Below are positions 16,457-23,090 of a DNA stretch of 41,753 bases, in pieces. Each line of letters opens with the position of its first letter. The stretch's first letter is position 1. The notes beneath the pieces are model-generated. The model searched no databases, had not been told where the DNA came from, and was given only the letters and a program-made list of their open reading frames with translations. The DNA lies in the NCBI GenBank assembly GCA_017539425.1, contig JAFYHA010000145.1, forward strand, positions 1 to 41,753, given 5' to 3'. The position numbers and the translations under genes were made by a program. This stretch comes from Clostridia bacterium (GTDB lineage Bacteria > Bacillota > Clostridia > Oscillospirales > CAG-272).

Positions 16457-17236
16457 TTACCGGAACTGATCACGGATACGGATGCGCCAGACCACTTTCA
16501 AAAGATTTTCAAACAGAATGCTCAGAAGGACCACTCCAAGTGTCACGGCAAACACCTGCACATAGTCGATCGATGTCTTTGCGCTCTGCAGGAGCGCGCC
16601 TAATGAGCCTTTTGGATTGCAGATGACCTCGGCGGCAACGCCTGCCTTCCATGCGATCCCCAGCCCGGTCACACATCCGCCCAGGATCGCGTCTTCGAGC
16701 ATGGGCAACCGGATCCCGAAGGCAATTCCCCATTCGGACATGCCGTCGACCCTGGCCATCTCCGCGTATCTGGGGTCGAGCATCCTGGTTCCGGCGTCCA
16801 CCTGTCCCCAGATGATGGGAAGGACCATCAGTCCGGCGATGATCCCGGGCAGGATATCCGACGGGATCCACAGCCAGGCCAGAATGACGAACGCTGCGAC
16901 CGGGACCGCCCGGATCAGATGTAAAACCGGAGCGGAGACCGCCCGGAACGTCAGATAGGTTCCGGACAGGATTCCCCCGATAATACCCAGTACCGCTGCG
17001 GCAAGGAAGCCGGCCAGGATATGCAGGACCGAAGTCCATACCGCAAGCCAGAATTCTCCCTTCCCCAGATTCCCGAAAAACGCCTGTAGAGTCTCCAGCG
17101 GAAGAGGAATCTTGAGAAGAAGATTCCGGTTGGCCAGCATCGCTCCGAAGTGCCAGATCAGGATCCAGCAGACCGCGGATGCGCTGGAGATCAGAATCGG
17201 ACGGTAGCGCTTAGCCCATGTACCAGAACGCGTCAT
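16457..17236 (-). CDS. ABC transporter permease, NitT/TauT type
   Basis: The 259-residue inner-membrane protein has about six hydrophobic segments and the cytoplasmic EAA loop that docks the ATPase (EMARVDGMSEWGIAFGIRLPM, with the family Gly). RAVPVAAFVILAWLWIP and GIAWKAGVAAEVI are characteristic of SsuC/TauC-like permeases for sulfonates, nitrate, thiamine precursors and similar anions. It overlaps the upstream lipoprotein gene by 26 bases. No ATP-binding component follows: a terminator comes immediately. The ATPase must be encoded elsewhere or shared. Confidence 0.9.
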   Translation of the reverse strand: MTRSGTWAKRYRPILISSASAVCWILIWHFGAMLANRNLLLKIPLPLETLQAFFGNLGKGEFWLAVWTSVLHILAGFLAAAVLGIIGGILSGTYLTFRAVSAPVLHLIRAVPVAAFVILAWLWIPSDILPGIIAGLMVLPIIWGQVDAGTRMLDPRYAEMARVDGMSEWGIAFGIRLPMLEDAILGGCVTGLGIAWKAGVAAEVICNPKGSLGALLQSAKTSIDYVQVFAVTLGVVLLSILFENLLKVVWRIRIRDQFR

Positions 17237-18266
17237 CCGGGATTGCTCCGCCTACGGACGTGGGATCCGCGGCCAGCAGAACACCCAGATATCCGCTCAG
17301 TTTGTCTTTCATGGTCTGTCCTGTGATGCAGCAGATGTGGCAGTGCGGAATGGCCGCGGTCGCCACAGGCCCCTGCGCCACGATGCCGTACTGCGCGCAA
17401 AGTGTTCCGGCCTTCCCGGGATCCTCCGTGACGGATTTCACCGAAGCTTCGTAATCCTTTAAGAAGTTGGCCACCGCCTGCGGGTGCGCTTCCAGGAACG
17501 CGGTACGTACGACCACGCAGCCCATCATCAGTTCGGAATCGGTATTGACTTTGTTCCATTCATCGGTCAGGTCCAGAGCGATCGAAGACCCCTCATACTT
17601 CTTCAGTATTGCCGTGGCGACCGGCTGAGGCGCCACGATCACGGCCTCCGGTTCGGACGCCCAGACGGTGACTAGCTCGGTTCCCTCCGCCTTGAAGTTG
17701 ATGGTCAGGTCTTTCTCCGGATCCACGCTGTTCTTGCGCAGAAGATCATTGAGCACATATTCCGGGTTGGCTCCCTGTCCGGTCGTATAGACCGTGCGGC
17801 CCTTCAGATCGGCAAGGGACCCCACTTTGGCGCCCTGGTTGGTCAGGACCTGCAGAACGCCCAGCGTATTGACCGCCAGGATCTTAACGCCTCCGGACGT
17901 GGATTTGTACAGTTTCGCGGCCATATTGGTGGCGACTGCCGCGATATCCGCTTCCCCGTTGGAAAGCTTGGCTACCACTTCGGTGGGAGAGGCGACCAGC
18001 GTGAAATGATAGTTCTCCAGTCCCTTTCCATTGTCAGCCTCCGCCCACATGGAAACGGCTCCGATCCCGGTGGGACCCGTGATCGCATAAACGTTGACGT
18101 CTTCTTTGGCTTTCTCCGTCTCGGTCTCTGCGGCAGGTCCGGTAACGGCCTCTGCTTTGGTTTCAGACTCTTTTGTCTCATCAGCAGGCTGCGACTGGCC
18201 GCATGCGACCATCGCCACTACCGTCAGGAGCGCCAGAATGACGCCCAGAAATCTTTTAAATACCAT
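17211..18266 (-). CDS. Lipoprotein substrate-binding protein, NitT/TauT type
   Basis: The 351-residue lipoprotein has a basic-hydrophobic signal and lipobox VAMVAC with Cys22 as the lipidation site. A Glu/Thr/Ala-rich tether (about residues 23-57) leads to a periplasmic-binding fold: GPTGIGAVSMWAEAD, then SPTEVVAKLSNGEADIAAV and DLKGRTVYTTGQGANPEYVL. The C-terminal PHCHICCITGQTMKDKLSGYL segment, with three Cys/His-rich positions, belongs to a Firmicutes subgroup of this family. The ligand is unknown. It lies 16 bases downstream of the Crp-type regulator and is probably co-transcribed with it. Confidence 0.88.
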   Translation of the reverse strand: MVFKRFLGVILALLTVVAMVACGQSQPADETKESETKAEAVTGPAAETETEKAKEDVNVYAITGPTGIGAVSMWAEADNGKGLENYHFTLVASPTEVVAKLSNGEADIAAVATNMAAKLYKSTSGGVKILAVNTLGVLQVLTNQGAKVGSLADLKGRTVYTTGQGANPEYVLNDLLRKNSVDPEKDLTINFKAEGTELVTVWASEPEAVIVAPQPVATAILKKYEGSSIALDLTDEWNKVNTDSELMMGCVVVRTAFLEAHPQAVANFLKDYEASVKSVTEDPGKAGTLCAQYGIVAQGPVATAAIPHCHICCITGQTMKDKLSGYLGVLLAADPTSVGGAIPDDAFWYMG

Positions 18267-18282
18267 TGTATGATCCTCCTTG

Positions 18283-18897
18283 TCAGGTCATTTGAATCGT
18301 TTTTCCGGACTGGCGCAGTACGCCTGCACCCTCCAGTTCGGCCAGGGCACGGTACAGGCTGGTGCGTCCCATTCCGGTCTGCCTGGCCACCTCGGCCATT
18401 CCCCGCGTACGGACCTCGCCGGTCGCGTCCGCATTATCCGCCAGATAGCGGTACAGCCTCGCCGTTGTGGAATCCCCGCTCAGCTGGTCCATTTTCCGGT
18501 TCAGAAACCGGACACGTTCAGACAGAAACGCTATGTAATTCATTGCGATCTGCGGACACCGGCTCATCCATCTCTTCAGAATTTCCTCCGGTATGAACTG
18601 GACCACACAGTCTGTCCGGGCGCAGATCCGGCTAACGTAGGTCGGCCCCGATCCGAACAGCGCGGCTGCGCCGAAAACCGAGCCTTCCCGGAATGCGGCT
18701 TTCACCAGTCTGGTTTCGGTCACGCCCGCATAGCCTTCGCCGGACAGAAACACCCCGATCGCCTTATGAAAGCTGTCCGTGTCGTATATGGTCTCCCCCT
18801 TTTTAAAGTTCAAGGGGGGCGGAAGCATGCCGAGCATACGTTCCCGTTCTTCCGTTCCGACATTTTGGAACAAAAACAGATCAGCCAGAGTAAACAT
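18283..18897 (-). CDS. Crp/Fnr family transcriptional regulator
   Basis: The 204-residue regulator has an N-terminal cyclic-nucleotide-binding-like beta roll (about residues 10-120, with KKGETIYDTDSFHKAIGVFLSGEGYAG and FREGSVFGAAALFG) and a C-terminal winged helix (MAEVARQTGMGRTSLYRALAELEGAGVLRQSG). No N-terminal cysteine cluster is present, so it is not an oxygen-sensing Fnr. Effector contacts of true cAMP receptors are not apparent. It is the first gene of the transporter operon. A perfect 9-bp-arm inverted repeat right at its transcription start suggests autoregulation. Confidence 0.9.
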   Translation of the reverse strand: MFTLADLFLFQNVGTEERERMLGMLPPPLNFKKGETIYDTDSFHKAIGVFLSGEGYAGVTETRLVKAAFREGSVFGAAALFGSGPTYVSRICARTDCVVQFIPEEILKRWMSRCPQIAMNYIAFLSERVRFLNRKMDQLSGDSTTARLYRYLADNADATGEVRTRGMAEVARQTGMGRTSLYRALAELEGAGVLRQSGKTIQMT

Positions 18898-18913
18898 GCT
18901 TTCTCCAATCTAC

Positions 18914-18937
18914 AAAGTGTTCGTTTTGGAACACTTT
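18914..18937. promoter_or_regulatory. Putative operator of the Crp-family regulator
   Basis: Perfect arms AAAGTGTTC (18914-18922) and GAACACTTT (18929-18937) are separated by GTTTTG. The site starts just downstream of the -10 element of the minus promoter, covering the expected start of transcription, so bound protein would block initiation. Confidence 0.7.
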
Positions 18938-18938
18938 T

Positions 18939-18967
18939 ATTCTACACCTTTTTCTTCTTTCTGTCAA
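18939..18967 (-). promoter_or_regulatory. Promoter of the Crp-regulator/ABC operon
   Basis: On the minus strand TTGACA (18962-18967), a 17-base spacer, and TAGAAT (18939-18944). Confidence 0.75.
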
Positions 18968-18977
18968 GGCTCCAGCC

Positions 18978-19014
18978 AAAAAAGAACAGGCCTCCGCACA
19001 ATTGCAGAAGCCTT
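18978..19014 (-). terminator. Intrinsic terminator
   Basis: AGGCCTCCGCA (18988-18998) and TGCAGAAGCCT (19003-19013) form an imperfect stem that reads on the minus strand into a T6 run (18978-18983). It is 20 bases past the stop of the 119-residue membrane-protein gene. Confidence 0.65.
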
Positions 19015-19033
19015 GCTCTATTATGGACTTATT

Positions 19034-19393
19034 TTAGCCTGAGGCGCCGTTGCGGTCTGAAGGCTGCTCCTGGGAGGAACCGGAAGCCGTTTCGTTCCTT
19101 CTCTGCATCCTCAGTTCCAGAGCCCTTTTCCGCCGTTCCGCCCGGACTACCGCCTTCCGGTGTGTGACAGCGGCCAGGATGATCCCGACGATGCTGTAAA
19201 ACAGGATGGGCATTTCAAAGATACCGATGATCAGGGCCACGATCGGCACGGACCGTCCGGCAATAAACATTACGATGGCCACAATCAGCGGTACACCGAA
19301 ATAGCACCCGAAGACCTTCCAGAATGTATGAGGCTGGCTGTGCACATACTTGTTCAACGGAAACCATGTTTCCCATGTTGGACCGTCTTCCAT
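19034..19393 (-). CDS. Small membrane protein of unknown function
   Basis: The 119-residue product has a polar N terminus (MEDGPTWETWFPLNKYVHSQPHT) and two or three hydrophobic helices between about residues 24 and 76 (FGCYFGVPLIVAIVMFIAG; VPIVALIIGIFEMPILFYSIVGIILA). The tail is strongly basic then polar (RRKRALELRMQRRNE...). The basic tail suggests it ends in the cytoplasm. It has its own promoter, an AGGAGG box 7 bases from the ATG and its own terminator, so it is a single-gene unit. I do not recognise the family. Confidence 0.75.
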   Translation of the reverse strand: MEDGPTWETWFPLNKYVHSQPHTFWKVFGCYFGVPLIVAIVMFIAGRSVPIVALIIGIFEMPILFYSIVGIILAAVTHRKAVVRAERRKRALELRMQRRNETASGSSQEQPSDRNGASG

Positions 19394-19425
19394 AACACAA
19401 CCTCCTCATCCGCAGAATTCAAACT

Positions 19426-19454
19426 ATTGTAGCATAAGGCTACACAATAGTCAA
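19426..19454 (-). promoter_or_regulatory. Promoter with a hairpin-forming spacer
   Basis: On the minus strand TTGACT (19449-19454), a 17-base spacer, and TACAAT (19426-19431). An inverted repeat (CTATTG-TAGC / GCTA-CA-CAATAG, 19424-19450) spans the spacer and overlaps both boxes. It may be an operator, or the terminator of the large upstream gene ending at 19468. Confidence 0.65.
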
Positions 19455-19467
19455 GTTTTCACCCGCT

Positions 19468-22083
19468 TTACGCCTTTCGGAGGTTCCGTACCCGTTCGAT
19501 CTCCGCCCGCACATAGGACGGAGGATAGCTGAATACCGCATCTTCCTCTTTCAGTACATACTTCTCCCTGTCTTCGTTCGCCCAGGCCTGCGCCTTCCCG
19601 TCCTGCATCGCCTCCGCGATCTTTTCGGAGAAGAATTTCATTTCCTTCTGCTGCGTTTCGGTGGTGAATCCGTCACAGAGGTAGTCCTCCCAGAGAATAC
19701 CCGGGATACCTCCAGCCTCATAGATTGCCTTATAGCTTTCAAACAGGGACCGGACGGTGTTGACGTATACGCCCTTTGTGTTGGGCCCGGTCAGATTGTA
19801 CTCCTTGGCATAATCCTGCCCGTATTTCGGGTTAACCGCAATATCCCTGAGCCGATCGATCTGTCCCAGCGTGACAGGCAGAATGCCCAGCGATACCGAA
19901 CGGGCCGTCAGATCAGACAGTTCGGACGGAGTATAGGGGATCGTATAGTAATCCGAATGCAGGCAGACCAGTCCGGACTCGGACAGGATCTCAGGGATCA
20001 GTGCACAACGGCGCTGCGAGTAATAGACGTGGCGGTAGTGCTGGTTTTCCGTGTCGAACGGAACGACCGACGTGAAATTGCCGCCCTCCGTGCGGATACC
20101 CATGCACCCGGGGAACACCTTGCGGGCCTCGCCCAGGACCACCCTGTAATTATCGACCCTTTGCTTTGTCCGGAAGATATCCAGATCGTTGGCGGCAGGA
20201 CTCCATTCCTCGAATTCGGGCTGCGCGGATTTGGCAAAGCTCCACCCGCCGTGGTCCAGCTCCGCGCCCGCATCCGGACGGATCCGGTCAAACCCGGAAT
20301 AGGTCTTGCCCCACACTTTATTCAGTTCTTCTATGTTTCCGTATTTTTCTTTCAGGTGGTTTTGGAAGGCCAGTATGTCCTCCTCGGACAGGACGTTGCG
20401 TGAACTGATGTCCACCCGCATCCAGCCCCGGGAATCCTCGGCCGTCACGGGAACGGTCCCGTCATCCATCCGGAAATAGTTGTCTCCCCACCTGCGGTAC
20501 TGATAGACGGTCTTGACCCCGTTCGCCTCGGCGAGCACGGGATCGGCAACGCTTTTGACCGGATACCGTTCGGGAAACCGCTCCGCATCGCCCGTGATCC
20601 AGCGGGCCTTGTTGATGTTGTTGGAGGTGCCGTACGGATAGGTCACATAGCCTTCCATCCGCATGTCCAGTACCCGGATGGCATCCGCCATGAACCAGTT
20701 TGCGTCCGTCGTATCCTTCGGCGCCTTTTTCCCGACCATATCGGTTTCAAAGGCCGCGGTCGTCGTGACCAGATTCACTCCGCATTCCTTCATATCCAGC
20801 AGTTCGGAGATGAGCGTCGCGGCGGCATCCGGGCCGAGTGACGTATTGACACGCATATCGCACATGGACTGCGTGGCCATGGCCGGATAACGTGTTCCGT
20901 CCCTCATACGGACAAAGTTTTTAGCCTGTGTATTGATCCGGACATGGATGGAATCCGTTTCCACCCGGACCGGGATATCCGTAGAAGCCAGGGAAAGGCC
21001 GTTTCCCCGCATCAGTTTGAGCGTCAGGTGTGTGGTCCACGGCGCAGGCTGCACGTACAGGGTCTGCCAATCCTCTCCTCCCTTTTCCGGCTTCAGCCAG
21101 GAATCGAAAGAGGTCATGAACTCTTCATAGGTATGCAACCACTCGTTGCGAAGAGGAATCTCGCGCACTTCATTGAGAATTTCAGGAACGGGCGCATCCT
21201 CCGCCTGCTCCGCAATCCGGAATTCCAGCGAGGACGTCTCATAGACACGCCCACCCCAGATGTTGGTCATATAGTTCTCCGGGTCCTTCGTTTCGTTCCG
21301 GATTTCAGACTGGATCACGATCCTGTAGTCTCCGGGCAACGGCGGATTCTTGCTGCCCTTTCCTTCGCGGTCCCAGGTAAAGATGAAATCGACCTCTCCG
21401 CTCTCTCCGGGATAGACCTGTCCCAGGATCCGGTAATAGATATTGGAAGGGATGTAATAGGTATACCACTCTCCGTTCTCGTTCTTTTTCTCCAGTCTCG
21501 GTTCGATGACAAACGTACCGCCTCCGTCCGAGTCCAGGATGGTATCTCCCACATTCGTATAACGGAACCGGTACCACATATAGGGCGAGGTGGGGATTAC
21601 CGAAGAAAGGATCGGGGCCTTGGCCGTATAATGGGGATACCGTGTACCCTGTTCGTCGTGGAGGCAGTCCGGTGAATGCTGAGGCCTTCTTTCCGGATGC
21701 GGTTCGGCCGTGATATACCCCAGAAATTCATATTTCAGTTCCACATGACCGGGTAACGTAGTGTCATAGCAGGGCATGTCGCCTTTCCGGAATGCGTCTT
21801 CCGAGGACGTGGCCTCCACATGTACAGGCCCTTCCCCGCTCCCCGGTGTTATCCGGTAGCGGACGGGAACCATATCATAGGCGGTCATCTCGGTCGGAAC
21901 CTGATAATTCAAACGTGTTCCGTCCGGAAGGATCAGCATCCCCTCCCGTGTCTGTGCGTCATCATACTTGTGCAGTTTTCCCTGCAGGGCGGCCTCTCTG
22001 GACAGAGGGTTATAGATCATCCCTCCGTCTACTGCGATCTCAAATGCGTCACGTATTTCACTCTTCGGTGTCTTGATCTCCAT
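19468..22083 (-). CDS. Large putative cytoplasmic glycosidase with GH42-like barrel
   Basis: The 871-residue protein has no signal peptide. The N-terminal part (about residues 1-340) looks like beta-sandwich modules (GDYRIVIQSEIRN, WYRFRYTNVGDT). From about residue 390 a TIM-barrel-like region includes LSEEDILAFQNHLKEKYGN followed by IEELNKVWGKTY. This is the wording of GH42 beta-galactosidases, where it follows the acid/base region. EILSESGLVCLHSDYY and GIPGILWEDYL resemble later barrel strands. The assignment is by motif only, and catalytic Glu residues cannot be fixed by eye. The ATG at 22083 has GGGAGG 6 bases upstream, better than an upstream in-frame start at 22110. It shares a divergent promoter region with the phosphodiesterase gene. 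Confidence 0.6.
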   Translation of the reverse strand: MEIKTPKSEIRDAFEIAVDGGMIYNPLSREAALQGKLHKYDDAQTREGMLILPDGTRLNYQVPTEMTAYDMVPVRYRITPGSGEGPVHVEATSSEDAFRKGDMPCYDTTLPGHVELKYEFLGYITAEPHPERRPQHSPDCLHDEQGTRYPHYTAKAPILSSVIPTSPYMWYRFRYTNVGDTILDSDGGGTFVIEPRLEKKNENGEWYTYYIPSNIYYRILGQVYPGESGEVDFIFTWDREGKGSKNPPLPGDYRIVIQSEIRNETKDPENYMTNIWGGRVYETSSLEFRIAEQAEDAPVPEILNEVREIPLRNEWLHTYEEFMTSFDSWLKPEKGGEDWQTLYVQPAPWTTHLTLKLMRGNGLSLASTDIPVRVETDSIHVRINTQAKNFVRMRDGTRYPAMATQSMCDMRVNTSLGPDAAATLISELLDMKECGVNLVTTTAAFETDMVGKKAPKDTTDANWFMADAIRVLDMRMEGYVTYPYGTSNNINKARWITGDAERFPERYPVKSVADPVLAEANGVKTVYQYRRWGDNYFRMDDGTVPVTAEDSRGWMRVDISSRNVLSEEDILAFQNHLKEKYGNIEELNKVWGKTYSGFDRIRPDAGAELDHGGWSFAKSAQPEFEEWSPAANDLDIFRTKQRVDNYRVVLGEARKVFPGCMGIRTEGGNFTSVVPFDTENQHYRHVYYSQRRCALIPEILSESGLVCLHSDYYTIPYTPSELSDLTARSVSLGILPVTLGQIDRLRDIAVNPKYGQDYAKEYNLTGPNTKGVYVNTVRSLFESYKAIYEAGGIPGILWEDYLCDGFTTETQQKEMKFFSEKIAEAMQDGKAQAWANEDREKYVLKEEDAVFSYPPSYVRAEIERVRNLRKA

Positions 22084-22109
22084 TTTTTCCTCCCGGATGC
22101 CGGTTGGCA

Positions 22110-22138
22110 TTGCGCACAGCCGGCAGTAGTGGTATAAT
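22110..22138 (+). promoter_or_regulatory. Promoter of the phosphodiesterase gene
   Basis: TTGCGC (22110-22115), a 17-base spacer, and TATAAT (22133-22138). Confidence 0.6.
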
Positions 22139-22166
22139 GAACTGTGCAGATGGATACTTCAGTTTG

Positions 22167-22195
22167 ATTATAGCAAACAAAAAAACGGATGTAAA
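22167..22195 (-). promoter_or_regulatory. Promoter of the large GH42-like gene
   Basis: On the minus strand TTTACA (22190-22195), a 17-base spacer, and TATAAT (22167-22172). The two divergent promoters face away with their -10 boxes only 28 bases apart, so their transcripts overlap at the 5' ends. Confidence 0.7.
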
Positions 22196-22201
22196 GGAGA
22201 A

Positions 22202-22225
22202 GCGGCATTTCAAAGAAAAAGCCGC
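22202..22225 (+). promoter_or_regulatory. Hairpin between ribosome binding site and start codon
   Basis: GCGGC (22202-22206) pairs with GCCGC (22221-22225). The strong AAAGGAGA (22193-22200) lies just before it and the ATG (22234) 8 bases after it. Folding would bring a Shine-Dalgarno box that is otherwise 33 bases away to normal spacing. Confidence 0.45.
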
Positions 22226-22233
22226 AAAAAACT

Positions 22234-23010
22234 ATGAAACGAGTATTGTTGATTCTGGCCGACGGCATGCGTCCGGACAGCCTGGCAGCCTGCGGGAATC
22301 CCGTCGTGAACAAGATTCTGGCACACAGCGTCTATACCCTGGAGGGAAAAACGGTGATGCCTTCCGTCACCCTTCCCTGTCATATGTCTCTTTTCCACAG
22401 CGTCACTCCCGAAAGGCACGGCATCCTGACCAACATCTATGTGCCTCAGGTCCGTCCGGTCCGGGGTCTGTGTGAAGTTCTGAAGGCTGCAGGCCTGCAC
22501 AATGCCTTCTTTTACAACTGGGAAGAACTCAAGGATCTTTCCAGGCCGGATTCCATGGCCTTCGCCACGTTTGTGTCCGGACACACCTACGGATATGAAG
22601 TGGCCAATGAAAGACTGGTCAATGCCGCCATCCCTTATCTGCAGGAACCGGACGCCAGCTTCACGTTCCTGTATTTCGGCTGGCCGGATGAAGCCGGACA
22701 TCATTACGGCTGGATGAGTGAAGAATACCTGCATGCGGTTTCCGAGTCCTGGAACAGCATGGATCGTGTGATCTCCACCCTGACCGAAGAGGATTTGGTC
22801 GTCATCACGGCAGATCATGGCGGGCACGGCCGCAGCCACGGCGCGGATATTCCGGAAGACATGACCATCCCGATCCTGTTCTACAACCCCCGTTTCACCC
22901 CGCGTGTCCTGGACAAAGCCAGCATTCTGGATATTGCCCCCACCATCACGAACATTTTGGGCGTGGCCCCGGACGGGGACTGGGAAGGCAACCCTCTTCC
23001 AGTCCTCTGA
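22234..23010 (+). CDS. Type I phosphodiesterase / alkaline phosphatase superfamily protein
   Basis: The 258-residue metal-dependent hydrolase has LILADGMRPDSL (first Asp ligand), MPSVTLPCHMSLFHSVTPERHGI (nucleophile Thr in VTLPCHM), GWPDEAGHHYGWMS (Asp and His ligands) and ITADHGGHGRSHG (Asp-His ligands). This is the order of nucleotide pyrophosphatase/phosphodiesterases. Family members cleave phosphodiester or pyrophosphate bonds, and some act on phosphosugars or phosphonates. There is no signal peptide, so it is cytoplasmic. The ATG at 22234 has no Shine-Dalgarno at normal distance (see the hairpin entry), and an ATT at 22207 is better spaced. It is divergent from the GH42-like gene. Confidence 0.85.
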   Translation: MKRVLLILADGMRPDSLAACGNPVVNKILAHSVYTLEGKTVMPSVTLPCHMSLFHSVTPERHGILTNIYVPQVRPVRGLCEVLKAAGLHNAFFYNWEELKDLSRPDSMAFATFVSGHTYGYEVANERLVNAAIPYLQEPDASFTFLYFGWPDEAGHHYGWMSEEYLHAVSESWNSMDRVISTLTEEDLVVITADHGGHGRSHGADIPEDMTIPILFYNPRFTPRVLDKASILDIAPTITNILGVAPDGDWEGNPLPVL

Positions 23011-23029
23011 ACACCCTTCCATACAGCAT

Positions 23030-23074
23030 CGGCCCTGCGGTGTCACAAGACGCGTCCGCAGGGCCGACTTTTTC
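23030..23074 (+). terminator. Intrinsic terminator
   Basis: Perfect 11-bp stem CGGCCCTGCGG (23030-23040) with CCGCAGGGCCG (23056-23066), then ACTTTTTC. It ends the phosphodiesterase transcript before the convergent P-type ATPase gene. Confidence 0.9.
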
Positions 23075-23090
23075 TGTTTGCATGGATCAT

